64,000 nt of DNA from positions 62,001 through 126,000 of the forward strand of contig NZ_JABEQM010000008.1 in the NCBI RefSeq assembly GCF_014174155.1. Direction: 5' to 3'. This document shows, one piece after another, positions 1-9,073 of this stretch (position 1 is its first letter; the number at the start of each line of letters is the position of its first letter). Made by a program: the position numbers and the translations under genes. This stretch comes from Gluconacetobacter tumulisoli. Lineage in GTDB: Bacteria; Pseudomonadota; Alphaproteobacteria; Acetobacterales; Acetobacteraceae. The notes below the pieces were generated by a model. That model ran no database searches and had not been told where the DNA came from. It saw only the letters and a program-made list of their open reading frames with translations.

Positions 1-421
1 TGATCCCCGCCAGGTCGCGTTGCGCCGTCCGCGTGCCCAGCGCCGCCCGCGCCGCGGCCAGCTGCAGGTCGACATCGGGCGTGTCGATTTCCGCGAGTAT
101 CTGGCCATCCTGTACCTTCTGCCCGATATCGACGTACCAGCGCCGCAGGTACCCGCTGGTGCGCGCGTAGACGGGCGCGCTGTACCATGCCTGGAGCACG
201 CCCGGCAGGACCAGGGTATCGACCGCGTTGCCGCCCGGATGCACGACGGTCACCGTCGGAATCGCGGCCGCGACGTTCTGGGCATGAAGCCGGCGGCGGG
301 AATGAACGCGCGCGATCGTTCCCGCCACGAGAACGATCGCGAACAGGATCGTCGCAACAATGATGATCCGCCCCAGCCTTGGCTTGCGCCCGGCGGGCGG
401 CGATGGATCGGGATCAGGCAT
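1..421 (-). CDS. RND efflux membrane fusion protein (HlyD/AcrA type), 5' part only
   Basis: Periplasmic adaptor that links an inner-membrane RND pump to an outer-membrane channel. The first 140 codons are present; the rest runs off the left edge. After a short Pro-rich cytoplasmic tail there is one membrane anchor (about residues 20-37, IIIVATILFAIVLVAG). The biotinyl/lipoyl-like hairpin start follows with typical adaptor wording: GVLQAWYSAPVYARTSGYL, then DIGQKVQDGQILAEIDTPDVD. The ATG at 419-421 overlaps the stop of the upstream pump gene by 8 bp, so the two are translationally coupled. The substrate cannot be read from the sequence. Confidence 0.9.
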   Translation of the reverse strand, partial: MPDPDPSPPAGRKPRLGRIIIVATILFAIVLVAGTIARVHSRRRLHAQNVAAAIPTVTVVHPGGNAVDTLVLPGVLQAWYSAPVYARTSGYLRRWYVDIGQKVQDGQILAEIDTPDVDLQLAAARAALGTRTAQRDLAGI

Positions 422-3400
422 GGGCGGGGGCTCCGCGCGCGGCGCGGCGCGCGCGCCGGTCGTAGATGATCGCAAACAGGGTCGGCACGAAGAACAGCGA
501 GGCGCAGGTCGCGAATATCAGCCCGCCGATGACGGCGCGCCCCAGCGGCGCGTTCTGTTCGCCGCCTTCCCCGAAACCCAGCGCCATGGGCAGCATGCCG
601 ATGACCATAGCCAGCGCCGTCATGAGCACCGGTCGCAACCGGGTGCTGCCCGCGGCCAGCGCCGCCTGGACCGCGTCGCCGTGCTCGGCGAGCTGTTCGC
701 GGCAGAAGCTGATGACGAGGATCGAGTTCGCCGTGGCGACGCCCATGCACATGATCGCCCCCGTCAGGGCGGGAACCGAGAGCGGGGTCCCGGTCGCGAA
801 CAGCATCCAGCAGATCCCGGCCAGCGCCGCCGGCAGGGCGAGGATGATGATGCAGGGGTCGGTCCAGCTCTGGAAATTGACGACGATCAGGAGATAGATC
901 AGCACGATCGCGCCCAGCAGGCCGAACCCCATGCCGGTGAAGGCGGTCGTCATGGCCTGGTACTGGCCGCGCAGCGTGACGGTGACCGTTTCCGGCCGTT
1001 CGTGCTCCAGCCCCCGCAGGGCATGTTCCACGTCGCCCGCGACCGCCCCGAGATCGCGCCCGTCGGCCCCGGCAAAGACGTCGATCAGCGGGCGGATGTT
1101 GTACTGCGCCTCGACCGGCGAGGTCGTCCCGCGCGTGATCGTGCCGAGCGCGCCCAGCACCTGAAGCTGCCGCGTCGACGCGCCGGTCACCGGCAGGCCG
1201 ATGACGTCGGACAGCGCGCCGATCCGGTATTCCGGCATCTGCACCGAAATCGGGTAGGTGACCATGCTCTGCGCGTTCAGCCAGTAGAGGGGGGCGGTCT
1301 GCGACGTGCCTGCGATGGCGGTCGCGATGCTGTTGGTGACGTCGCCTTCCGTCAGGCCAAACTGGTTGATGCGGGTCCGGTCCGCGTCGAAGCGGAGTTC
1401 GGGGTAATGACCCGGCTGCTGGATGCGGGCGTCGACCAGGCCGTCGATCCCGCGGATCGCGCGCGCGATCCGTTCGGCGAACTGCCGGGTCTCGTCCGGG
1501 CGCGGGCCGGTGACCTGGATGTCGATCGGGGCCGGCGCGCCGAAATTGAGGATCTGGCTGGTGATGTCCGACGGGAGAAAGGCAAAGGTCGCCTCGGGGA
1601 ACAGCCTGGGCAGCGCGGTGCGGAGCGCATGGATGTAGCGCGCGGTGGGGTGGTGGTTTTCCTTCAGCGCGACCAGGATGTCGCCATCCTGCGGCCCGAT
1701 GGTGCCGGAGGCATTATAGGCCGTGTTGATGGCGCTGGTCGGCAGGCCGATGTTGTCGGCGATCGAGGCGAGCTCGCCGGCCGGAATCCGCTGGCGGATC
1801 TGCTTTTCGATCCGCTGGAACAAGGCCGACGTCTCCTCGATCCGCATGCCCACCGGCCCGCGCACATGCAGTGTCATCGCCCCGGCATCCACCTGCGGGA
1901 AGAAATTCCGCCCGAGGAAGGGCAGCAGGCCCAGGCTGAGGCAGGCGAAGCCCAGGAAACCGAACGCGAAGCGGGCGCGACGGTCCAGTATGACCTCCAG
2001 CAGGGCGCCGTAACGCGTCCGCAGCGCCTCGAAACGCCGTTCGAAGCCTTGCAGGAGCCCCGTGACGACGCCCCCCGGCCGCGCGCCATCCTGCTCGTGC
2101 GGCCGCAGCAGGTACATCGCCATCGTCGGGACCAGCGTGCGCGACAGGATGAAGGACATCACCATCGCGAACATCACGGCCAGCGCCATCGGCACGAACA
2201 GGAAGCCCGACACGCCCGGCAGGTAGAACATCGGGATGAACACGATGCAGATGCACAGGAGCGAGAGAAAGGCGGGCACGATGATCTCGCCCGATCCGTC
2301 GACGATCGCGGCATGGACGTCCTGGCCCATTTCCAGATGGCGCTCGATATTCTCGATCGTGACCGTCGCCTCGTCCACCAGGATCCCGACGGCCAGCGCA
2401 AGCCCGCCCAACGTCATGACGTTCAGCGTCTGGCCCAGCACCGACAGGGCGGCGATCGCGCCCATGACCGAGAGCGGAATGGATGTCGACACGATCAGCG
2501 TGGAACGCCAGGACCCCAGAAACAGCAGGATCATGAGGCTGGTCAGGCCGGCCGCGATCGCCCCTTCCCGCAGCACCCCGTTCACGGCCGCCTTCACGAA
2601 GAGCGACTGGTCGTTGACGGGCGTGAGCTGAAGCTGCCTGGGCAGGCCCCGCGTCGCGTCGGGCACCATCGCCTTGATCCCCGCGACGATCGCGATGGTG
2701 GACGTCTCACCGGATTTCAGGACCGTCAGCAGGGCCGAGCGCTGGCCATCGACATGGACGACGTTCTGCTGCGGCATCGCGCCGTCGCGCACATGGGCCA
2801 CGTCGCGAATGCGGACCACGGCGCCGTTCACCGTCCGGACAGGCAGCATGTTGAGCTGGTCGACCGAAACCGGCGCGTTGTTCAACCGGAAATTATACTG
2901 GTACATGCCGATCTTCACGAAGCCGGCCGGGGTGATCTGGGTCTGGCTGGACAGGGCGCTGCCCACGTCCTGGGCCGATACCCCGCGCGACTGGAGCTGC
3001 CTGGGGTCGAGGTCCATCTGGATCTGCCGCACCCGGCCGCCGTAGGGGAAGGGGATCGCGGCCCCGGGAACCGTCACCAGCCGGTTGCGGACGAAATTGA
3101 AGCCGTAGTCATAGAGCTGCTGTTCGGTCAGCCCCTTTCCCGACAGGGCCAGCTGGACGATCGGCACCGTCGAGGCGCTGTAGTTCAGGATCAGCGGCGG
3201 GGTCGTTCCGATGGGAAGCTGGCGCAGGATGGTCTGCGCGATGGCCGTGACCTGCGCGTTGGCCATCCGGACATCGGTGCCCGGCTGGAAGAAGACCTTG
3301 ATCACGCCGATGCCCGTGAGCGACTGGCTTTCGATATGTTCGATATCGTTCACGGTGGTCGTGAGCGCGCGCTGGAACGGAAGCGCGATCCGTCCGGACA

Positions 3401-3578
3401 TCTCTTCCGGCGACAGGCTGGTATAGGTCCAGGCCACGGCGATCACGGGAATGCGAATGTTCGGGAAGATATCCGTCGGCGTCCGGAGCGCCGAGAGCAC
3501 CCCGGCCATGGCGATCAGGATCGCCATCACGATGAACGTATAGGGACGGGCCAGCGCGAGGCGAACGATCGCGTTCAT
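414..3578 (-). CDS. RND multidrug/metabolite efflux permease (AcrB-like)
   Basis: Inner-membrane, proton-driven export pump of 1054 residues, the normal size for the AcrB/HAE1 superfamily. It shows an N-terminal TM1, the first periplasmic porter loop, a TM2-TM6 block with GSWRSTLIVSTSIPLS, a second porter loop and a C-terminal TM block. The TM4 relay motif reads GILVDEATVTIENIERH (D402-E403) where AcrB has two aspartates, and TM10 reads VATANSILVI where AcrB has the relay lysine before Asn. The pump therefore belongs to a divergent subgroup. It is the first gene of an operon with the fusion protein that follows; an outer-membrane factor would be expected further left. Substrate unknown. Confidence 0.93.
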   Translation of the reverse strand: MNAIVRLALARPYTFIVMAILIAMAGVLSALRTPTDIFPNIRIPVIAVAWTYTSLSPEEMSGRIALPFQRALTTTVNDIEHIESQSLTGIGVIKVFFQPGTDVRMANAQVTAIAQTILRQLPIGTTPPLILNYSASTVPIVQLALSGKGLTEQQLYDYGFNFVRNRLVTVPGAAIPFPYGGRVRQIQMDLDPRQLQSRGVSAQDVGSALSSQTQITPAGFVKIGMYQYNFRLNNAPVSVDQLNMLPVRTVNGAVVRIRDVAHVRDGAMPQQNVVHVDGQRSALLTVLKSGETSTIAIVAGIKAMVPDATRGLPRQLQLTPVNDQSLFVKAAVNGVLREGAIAAGLTSLMILLFLGSWRSTLIVSTSIPLSVMGAIAALSVLGQTLNVMTLGGLALAVGILVDEATVTIENIERHLEMGQDVHAAIVDGSGEIIVPAFLSLLCICIVFIPMFYLPGVSGFLFVPMALAVMFAMVMSFILSRTLVPTMAMYLLRPHEQDGARPGGVVTGLLQGFERRFEALRTRYGALLEVILDRRARFAFGFLGFACLSLGLLPFLGRNFFPQVDAGAMTLHVRGPVGMRIEETSALFQRIEKQIRQRIPAGELASIADNIGLPTSAINTAYNASGTIGPQDGDILVALKENHHPTARYIHALRTALPRLFPEATFAFLPSDITSQILNFGAPAPIDIQVTGPRPDETRQFAERIARAIRGIDGLVDARIQQPGHYPELRFDADRTRINQFGLTEGDVTNSIATAIAGTSQTAPLYWLNAQSMVTYPISVQMPEYRIGALSDVIGLPVTGASTRQLQVLGALGTITRGTTSPVEAQYNIRPLIDVFAGADGRDLGAVAGDVEHALRGLEHERPETVTVTLRGQYQAMTTAFTGMGFGLLGAIVLIYLLIVVNFQSWTDPCIIILALPAALAGICWMLFATGTPLSVPALTGAIMCMGVATANSILVISFCREQLAEHGDAVQAALAAGSTRLRPVLMTALAMVIGMLPMALGFGEGGEQNAPLGRAVIGGLIFATCASLFFVPTLFAIIYDRRARRAARGAPAHA

Positions 3579-3954
3579 GGATGTGCAGCCGTCGCAACTG
3601 TCACCATGGATAACGCCTCCATTCCCGCCACGCGATCACGGGCGCCGCCCCTCGCCCGGCGTCATCGGGGACGCCGGGCGGGGAACGGCACCGGGAACGG
3701 TGTCGGTGAGCTGACCACGCGGTGGGCCGGTATGATCGTCAGTGCAGGGGTAAGCTGAATCGCTTGGAGAAACGGGACGGGGCGGGGGGAGTTTCCCACC
3801 CTGCCGTTCCCGGTGAGGGCGGCAGGACCTTTGGGCCGGCCGTCGTTCCGCCGGGGACACGGGGCGAGGACAGGACGAGGACGGCATTCACGCCGCCTGC
3901 GGGGAAGGAATGCCAGGCCAGGGCAGCCTGCACCCGGCCCGACGAACGCCGGGC
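3579..3954. other. Intergenic region between the RND pump and the EamA gene
   Basis: About 375 bp without a credible gene. The pump promoter must lie in the right-hand part of 3579-3760 (minus strand). A G-rich segment near 3770-3810 can form an imperfect hairpin (AACGGGACGG with CCGTTCCC), possibly a 3' end for the EamA transcript. I see no conserved riboswitch or repeat here. Confidence 0.4.
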
Positions 3955-5001
3955 CTATCCGTGGGGATGCCGGTGATGCAGGTCCGGGTAATGCGGATGC
4001 CGGTGGACCAGGCGGTCGTGCCGGTGCCGGTGGGTATGGGGCTCGCCCGGCGGATCGTCGGCGCTGTGGGCATGCTGGTGGTGCGCGTCGTGGCTGTGCC
4101 GATGCTCGTGTTCCATCGGTTCATGCACATGCACATGGTCATGCCGTTCCGACAGGTGCAGCCACAGGCCGATCCCCATCAGCCCGCCCGCGGCCAGCAG
4201 CCGGAGCGTCAGCGGATCATGCAGCAGCACGACCGACAGGACCGCCCCCACGAAGGGGGCCAGCGCGAAATAGGCGCCGGTCCGCGCCGCACCCAGGTGC
4301 CGCAGACCCAGCACGAACAGGGTCAGGCTGATGCCATACCCCACGAAACCGACACCGGCGGCCGAGAGAATGCCGCCGGCGGACGGCGCCGGCACCCCAC
4401 GGAGACCGGCGAGCCCCAAGGTGATGTCCCCGGCGCACAGGCCCTTGATCATCGCGATCTGCACGGGATCGGCCGCCGAGAGCCGGCCGGTCAGGTTATT
4501 GTCGATTCCCCAGCACAGGCAGGCGCCGGCGACGAACAGCGCGCCCGCGCCGAATGCCGCATGCCCCTGCCAGGACAGCAGCAGGGCGCCGGCCAGGATG
4601 GCGCACGCCCCGGCCAGCAGCCGCCGATCGACATTTTCATGACATGCCAGCCAGGCGATGCCCATCGTCGCCAGCCCTTCGAGGTTCAGCAGCAGCGACG
4701 CGCTGGCGGCGTCCGTGCGCGCCAGGCCGAGCATCAGCAGGACCGGACCGCCGACGCCGCCCGCAAGGATGACCAGCCCAAGCCGCGGCAGGTCCGCCCG
4801 CCGGAGCGGGGCCTCCGCCGCCGGGGTGCCGAGGGCGGACCGGCCGAGCGCGACCGCCGCCAGCCCGACCCCCGATCCCAGATAGAGCAGCCCCGCCATC
4901 ATCAACGGGTCGATGGACCCCAGCAGCATCTTGGCCAACGGCGTGCTGGCACCGAACAGCACCGCCGAGAGCAGCGCCAGCGGAATGCCGACCCGTGTCA
5001 T
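3955..5001 (-). CDS. EamA/DMT-family transporter with long histidine-rich C-terminal tail
   Basis: Ten-helix drug/metabolite transporter of 348 residues. The core (about residues 1-285) has two EamA repeats, with hydrophobic segments such as IPLALLSAVLFGAS and GLRHLGAARTGAYFALAPFVGAV. The last 60 or so residues are a hydrophilic tail with more than 20 His, many in HxH or HH pairs (HDHVHVHEPMEHEHRHSHD). This tail should face the cytoplasm and could bind Zn, Ni, Co or Cu. The ATG at 4999-5001 overlaps the oxyR stop by 4 bp (ATGA), so the gene is coupled to oxyR. Metal export or metal-linked sensing is an inference; the EamA fold alone does not show the substrate. Confidence 0.85.
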   Translation of the reverse strand: MTRVGIPLALLSAVLFGASTPLAKMLLGSIDPLMMAGLLYLGSGVGLAAVALGRSALGTPAAEAPLRRADLPRLGLVILAGGVGGPVLLMLGLARTDAASASLLLNLEGLATMGIAWLACHENVDRRLLAGACAILAGALLLSWQGHAAFGAGALFVAGACLCWGIDNNLTGRLSAADPVQIAMIKGLCAGDITLGLAGLRGVPAPSAGGILSAAGVGFVGYGISLTLFVLGLRHLGAARTGAYFALAPFVGAVLSVVLLHDPLTLRLLAAGGLMGIGLWLHLSERHDHVHVHEPMEHEHRHSHDAHHQHAHSADDPPGEPHTHRHRHDRLVHRHPHYPDLHHRHPHG

Positions 5002-5936
5002 GGCCCGGGCACGGGCGTGCAGCCCTGGGGGGTGAATTTCCGCAGCAGGCCGGCGAATTCGCGATAGGCGTCGGCGCGCGGATCGGACGCGCGCCAGACC
5101 AGGCCGATCGTCCGCGCGGCCTGGTCGTCCAGCATGGGCACGATCTCGATCAGGCCGTTCAGGTCGGCGCGGTTCTGCAACGCCAGGAGGGGGATCAGGG
5201 AATAGCCCTCGCCCGCGCCGATCATGTGCCACAGCATCTCCAGGCTGGTCGCCAGCCGTCCGTCATGCGCCGTCGCGGCCGTGCTGCTGCACAGCGAGAG
5301 CGCCTGGTCGCGCAGGCAGTGCCCCTCTTCCAGCAGCAGCAGGTCGGGGCCGGCCAGGTCCGGTTCCGTGATCCCCGGCCGGCACCCGTGGGCGTGGCCG
5401 GTCGGGAAGACCGCCATGAAGGGTTCGCGGAACACCGGTTCGGCGGTCAGGCCGGCCTCGTCCAGCGGCAGGGCGACGATCGCCACGTCCAGTTCGTTCG
5501 CCCGCAGCATGCGCAGCATCGTCGCCGTCAGGCTTTCCTCCAGCCGCAGCTTCAGGTCCGGATAGGCGGTGCGGATCTGCTGCAGCAGGGCCGGGATATA
5601 ATAGGGGCCGAGCGTCGCGATGATGCCCAGCCGCAGGATCCCGGACAGCGGGCCGGTATGCTGCCGCGCCATTTCCAGCATCGTCCGGGCGGCGGCCAGG
5701 ATGTCGCGCCCCTGGGCCAGCAGCCGTTCCCCTTCCGGTGTCACGGACACCTGCCGGCGCGTCCGTTCGAACAGGGCGACGCCCAGCAGGTCCTCCAGCT
5801 TGCGGACCTGTTCCGACAGGCCGGCCTGGCTGACGCCGCACCGTTCCGCCGCGCGGCCGAAATTCCGCAAATCGGCGACCGCGACCGCATATTCGATATC
5901 GCGAAGGGACAGGCCGGCCAGCGGAAGATAGGTCAT
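4998..5936 (-). CDS. oxyR: OxyR, LysR-type hydrogen peroxide sensor
   Basis: Transcription factor that activates peroxide-defence genes once a disulfide forms between two cysteines. 312 residues. The N-terminal winged HTH (about 10-65) reads NFGRAAERCGVSQAGLSEQVRKLED and the rest is the substrate-binding-like domain. The decisive motif is EEGHCLRDQALSLC at C207-C216, the same spacing as E. coli C199-C208. The ATG at 5934-5936 is preferred over one 12 codons upstream because it leads straight into the HTH and leaves the palindromic operator at 5974-5988 outside the gene. It is divergent from ahpC, the classic OxyR-AhpC arrangement, and overlaps the downstream EamA gene. Confidence 0.93.
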   Translation of the reverse strand: MTYLPLAGLSLRDIEYAVAVADLRNFGRAAERCGVSQAGLSEQVRKLEDLLGVALFERTRRQVSVTPEGERLLAQGRDILAAARTMLEMARQHTGPLSGILRLGIIATLGPYYIPALLQQIRTAYPDLKLRLEESLTATMLRMLRANELDVAIVALPLDEAGLTAEPVFREPFMAVFPTGHAHGCRPGITEPDLAGPDLLLLEEGHCLRDQALSLCSSTAATAHDGRLATSLEMLWHMIGAGEGYSLIPLLALQNRADLNGLIEIVPMLDDQAARTIGLVWRASDPRADAYREFAGLLRKFTPQGCTPVPGP

Positions 5937-5973
5937 GGAGTGATAGATAGGACCGCTGGATTGCCCATGCAAT

Positions 5974-5988
5974 ATAGGTGGAACCTAT
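5974..5988. promoter_or_regulatory. Putative OxyR operator between oxyR and ahpC
   Basis: Perfect inverted repeat ATAGGT-GGA-ACCTAT. It also fits the half of the OxyR consensus ATAG-N7-CTAT, and contains a LysR T-N11-A core (T5975, A5987). It lies 37 bp upstream of the chosen oxyR start and 130 bp upstream of ahpC. The second ATAG-N7-CTAT half expected for a full tetramer site is not clear; two ATAG copies occur at 5943-5950. Confidence 0.6.
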
Positions 5989-6117
5989 CTGTGCGGCCCG
6001 GAACGTGAACGGTAATACCGATCACAGACACAGTTACAAACGATTTCACCTGTCATGGGGGATGTGGGACATCGGTCCGGCGCCATTCAATCCGGCACCA
6101 TCCAACAGGAGAGCGAT

Positions 6118-6681
6118 ATGTCCCGCATCAACGCGACCATCAAGCCGTTCGACACCCATGCCTATCGCGACGGAAAATTCATCCGCGTGACGGACGCCGA
6201 CGTGGCGGGCAAATGGGCGGTCTTCTTCTTCTATCCGGCCGATTTTACCTTCGTCTGCCCGACGGAGCTGGAGGATCTGGCCGATCATTACGACATGTTC
6301 CAGAAGCTGGGTGTCGAGATCTACAGCGTATCGACCGACACCCATTTCGCGCACAAGGCGTGGCATGACACGTCGCCGGCGATCGGCAAGATCCGCTATA
6401 CGATGCTGGGCGATCCCACGGGCACCATCACCCGCAATTTCGACGTCATGGTGGAAGAGGAAGGCCTGGCCGACCGCGGCACCTTCGTCGTCGATCCCCA
6501 GGGACGCATCCAGATCGTCGAGATCACCGCCGGCGGCGTCGGCCGCGACGCGCAGGAACTGCTGCGCAAGATCAAGGCCGCGCAATATGTCGCCAGCCAT
6601 CCGGGCGAGGTCTGCCCGGCCAAGTGGAAAGAGGGCGAGACCACCCTGTCGCCGTCGCTGGACCTGATCGGCAAGATCTGA
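6118..6681 (+). CDS. ahpC: Alkyl hydroperoxide reductase subunit C (typical 2-Cys peroxiredoxin)
   Basis: Reduces hydrogen peroxide and organic hydroperoxides in the cytoplasm, re-reduced by AhpF. 187 residues, the standard AhpC length. The peroxidatic Cys47 is in [12 protein letters not shown] and the resolving Cys166 is in [10 protein letters not shown] near the C-terminus; [12 protein letters not shown] and the AhpC C-terminal tail are also present. An AGGAG ribosome site lies just ahead of the ATG. Divergent from oxyR with a palindromic operator between them, and followed by ahpF. Confidence 0.98.
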   Translation: MSRINATIKPFDTHAYRDGKFIRVTDADVAGKWAVFFFYPADFTFVCPTELEDLADHYDMFQKLGVEIYSVSTDTHFAHKAWHDTSPAIGKIRYTMLGDPTGTITRNFDVMVEEEGLADRGTFVVDPQGRIQIVEITAGGVGRDAQELLRKIKAAQYVASHPGEVCPAKWKEGETTLSPSLDLIGKI

Positions 6682-6695
6682 ACGCTCTGAACGCA

Positions 6696-6795
6696 AGGCA
6701 AGGGCTTCGCCCTTCGAAAATCCCAGACTTCACTCATCGAACGGGATGCAAGGGCCGAGGCCCCTTCCGGGTTCGGGCGGCGCCCGGCCTTGCGA
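6696..6795 (+). repeat. Dispersed intergenic repeat, family A, copy 1 (ahpC-ahpF gap)
   Basis: Hairpin-rich element between ahpC and ahpF. The left module is degenerate (AAGGGCTTCGCCCTT). The right module reads GATGCAAGGGCCGAGG, then CCCCTTCCGGGTTCGGGCGG, then CGCCCGGCC. The right module recurs at about 38371-38427 in the same orientation and about 36582-36636 inverted. The stems could act as a 3' processing site or partial terminator that sets the ahpC:ahpF ratio. Confidence 0.7.
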
Positions 6796-6825
6796 TCCCT
6801 TCCTGACAGGAAAGGCCTTTTTTCC

Positions 6826-8412
6826 ATGCTGGACGATTCGATCCGGGCCCAGTTGCGGACCCATTTTTCCAGCCTGTCCCATCCGGTCGAACTGGTCCCG
6901 TCCCTGGGGGACGACGCGCAATCGGCAGCGCTGTCCGAGCTGCTGCAGGATCTGGCAGGCCTGTCGGACCGGATCACGGTCCGGCCGGGCGGGGAGGATC
7001 CGCGCCGGCCGTCCTTCCTGGTCCGCCGGCCGGGCACGGACATCGAACTGTGCTTTGCCGGCGTGCCCATGGGGCATGAATTCACCTCGCTGATCCTGGC
7101 GGTGATGCAGGTGGGCGGGCATCCGCCGAAGATCGCGCCCGACGTCGTCGCGCAGATCCGCGCACTGGACGGCGATTATCGCTTCGAGACCTATTTTTCG
7201 CTGTCCTGCCAGAATTGCCCGGAGGTCGTGCAGGTGCTGAATGCCATCAGCGTCATCAACCCGCGCATCCGCCACGTGGCGATCGACGGCGCGCTGTTCC
7301 AGGACGAGGTTGAGCAGCGCCAGATCCTGTCGGTACCGTCGATGTTCCTGAACGGGGCGGCGTTCGCCCAGGGCCGCATGGACGTGGGCGAGATCCTGTC
7401 GCGGATCGACAAGGGCGCGGCCGCCCGGTCGGCGGCGCGCATCGCCGGGCAGGACCCGTTCGACGTCCTGGTGGTCGGCGGCGGCCCCGCCGGCGCGGCG
7501 GCGGCGGTCTATACCGCGCGCAAGGGGGTGCGGACCGGCCTGATCGCCGAACGGTTCGGCGGGCAGGTGCGCGACACGATGGCGATCGAGAATTTCATTT
7601 CCGTCGCGGAAACCGAGGGGCCGAAGCTGGCGGCGGCGCTGGAACAGCATGTGCGCGCCTATGACGTCGAGATCATGACGCAGCAGCGGGTCGCGCACCT
7701 GGCCCCCGCCGTCCCCGGGGGCCTGCACGCGGTCACGCTGGAAAGCGGCGTCACCGTCCAGGCGAAATCGGTCGTGCTGGCGCCCGGCGCGCGCTGGCGG
7801 CAGATGGACGTGCCAGGCGAGGCCGAATACCGCAACAAGGGCGTCGCCTACTGCCCGCATTGCGACGGGCCGCTGTTCAAGGGCAAGCGCGTGGCGGTCG
7901 TCGGCGGCGGCAACAGCGGCGTCGAGGCGGCGATCGACCTGGCGGGCCTGGTGACGCACGTCACCCTGCTGGAATATGGCGAGGCCCTGCGGGCCGACGC
8001 CGTGCTGCAACGCAAGCTGCGCAGCCTGGCGAACGTGACGATCATTACGATGGCCCAGACCGTCGCGGTCCACGGCAACGGACGCCACGTGACCGGCCTG
8101 ACCTATCGCGACCGGCGCGACGACGGCACGCACCAGATCGAACTGGCGGGTATTTTCGTGCAGATCGGCCTGGTGCCCAACACGGAATGGCTGGACGCGG
8201 CGGTACCGCTGACCCCGCGCGGCGAGATCGAGACCGACCACCGGGGCGCCACACCGGTCGCCGGCATCTTCGCGGCGGGAGACGCAACGATTTCGCCCTA
8301 CAAGCAGATCGTCATCGCGGCCGGCGACGGGGCGAAGGCCGCCTTGTCCGCCTTCGACTTCCTGATCCGCCTGCCGGCGGGCGATGCGGAGACGGAGCGC
8401 AGCGCCGCCTGA
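6826..8412 (+). CDS. ahpF: Alkyl hydroperoxide reductase subunit F
   Basis: FAD- and NAD(P)H-dependent disulfide reductase that recycles AhpC. 528 residues. The N-terminal tandem thioredoxin-like domain has [10 protein letters not shown] (C128, C131). The flavoprotein part has an FAD-binding motif [16 protein letters not shown] near residue 217, the redox pair AYCPHCDGP (C343, C346), the NAD(P) site [14 protein letters not shown], and the C-terminal FAD motif GIFAAGDAT. The ATG at 6826 was chosen because the domain begins [10 protein letters not shown], as in the family. It lies 144 bp after ahpC, across a repeat element. Confidence 0.98.
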   Translation: MLDDSIRAQLRTHFSSLSHPVELVPSLGDDAQSAALSELLQDLAGLSDRITVRPGGEDPRRPSFLVRRPGTDIELCFAGVPMGHEFTSLILAVMQVGGHPPKIAPDVVAQIRALDGDYRFETYFSLSCQNCPEVVQVLNAISVINPRIRHVAIDGALFQDEVEQRQILSVPSMFLNGAAFAQGRMDVGEILSRIDKGAAARSAARIAGQDPFDVLVVGGGPAGAAAAVYTARKGVRTGLIAERFGGQVRDTMAIENFISVAETEGPKLAAALEQHVRAYDVEIMTQQRVAHLAPAVPGGLHAVTLESGVTVQAKSVVLAPGARWRQMDVPGEAEYRNKGVAYCPHCDGPLFKGKRVAVVGGGNSGVEAAIDLAGLVTHVTLLEYGEALRADAVLQRKLRSLANVTIITMAQTVAVHGNGRHVTGLTYRDRRDDGTHQIELAGIFVQIGLVPNTEWLDAAVPLTPRGEIETDHRGATPVAGIFAAGDATISPYKQIVIAAGDGAKAALSAFDFLIRLPAGDAETERSAA

Positions 8413-8434
8413 TCCTTGCCGGTCAGGACGGCGC

Positions 8435-8497
8435 GGGACGTTGCCCTGCAACCCGCCAAAAGTTCGCATTGCCCTTTGGAAACCCGGTCGTTTTATC
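8435..8497 (-). repeat. Dispersed intergenic repeat, family A left module (after ahpF)
   Basis: Sits 22 bp past the ahpF stop and reads GGGACGTTGCCCTGCAACCC, then GCCAAAA, then TTGCCCTTTGGAAACCCGGT and CGTTTTAT. The reverse complement of about 13268-13325 matches it closely, including the flanking CGTTTT tail. Location at a gene 3' end suggests a transcript-end structure. Confidence 0.7.
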
Positions 8498-8561
8498 CAT
8501 CGATCGGGCCGGGGCCTCAAGCCCTGAGGGGGCAACGCCCGACCATGGCCCGCCTGGAAGA

Positions 8562-9047
8562 TCATCCCAGCGTCGCCTGGAAAAACCTGACCAGATCAGC
8601 ATTCATCCGCTGATGAAACGCGGCCCGGTCAAAGCCCGGTGCGCTGGTGCAGATGGCGGGAACCGCGTGGGCCAGCAGGGGCGAACAGGGTGCCAGGAAA
8701 TCGAAATGGCCAGCGTGGGGCACAGGGTGGAAATCGGGTGCGTGCGGCAGGGCGGCACGCACCCGTTGCGCATAATAGGCCGGCGGCAGGATGCTGTCGT
8801 CGTCGGCCTGCCAGAGCTGCACAGGAAGGGTGACCTGCCGCAGGCGTGCACGGTCGAAGGCAAAGCCGAGTGCGGGCGCCGCGACCACGATCGCGCGGAG
8901 ATGACGGTTGCGCGGAAAGGCCGCAGCCATGTCGGTGAGCCCTGGCCCGCCCCGCCCTGGCTCGACCTGCCTTGGCCCGCCCCGGGTGTGCGCCTGGACA
9001 AGCTGGCAGACGAAGAAGCCGGGATGATCGCGGCAATGCGGACCGAT
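8562..9047 (-). pseudogene. Dienelactone-hydrolase-like alpha/beta hydrolase, 3' remnant
   Basis: Only the C-terminal half of a secreted or cytoplasmic alpha/beta hydrolase is recognisable. It reads from HCRDHPGFFVC through HLRAIVVAAPALGFAFD and PVQLWQADDDSILPP (acid residue) to HAGHFDFLAPC (catalytic His). The nucleophile elbow GxSxGG that should lie upstream is absent, and family similarity stops near 9045. The frame continues to an ATG at 9102-9104, but that segment reads as noise. It ends at the same point where the LytTR remnant on the other strand begins, so one deletion probably removed both 5' ends. Confidence 0.65.
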
Positions 9048-9073
9048 CTCCCGGATCGGCCCCCTTGCCTGGT

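Noticed and set aside
360-3758. Very long plus-strand open frame of over 1100 codons opposite the RND pump
   Set aside because: Its translation is Arg/Gly/Asp/His-rich low-complexity text with no family pattern; the minus strand encodes a clear RND permease. Long antisense frames are an effect of high GC.
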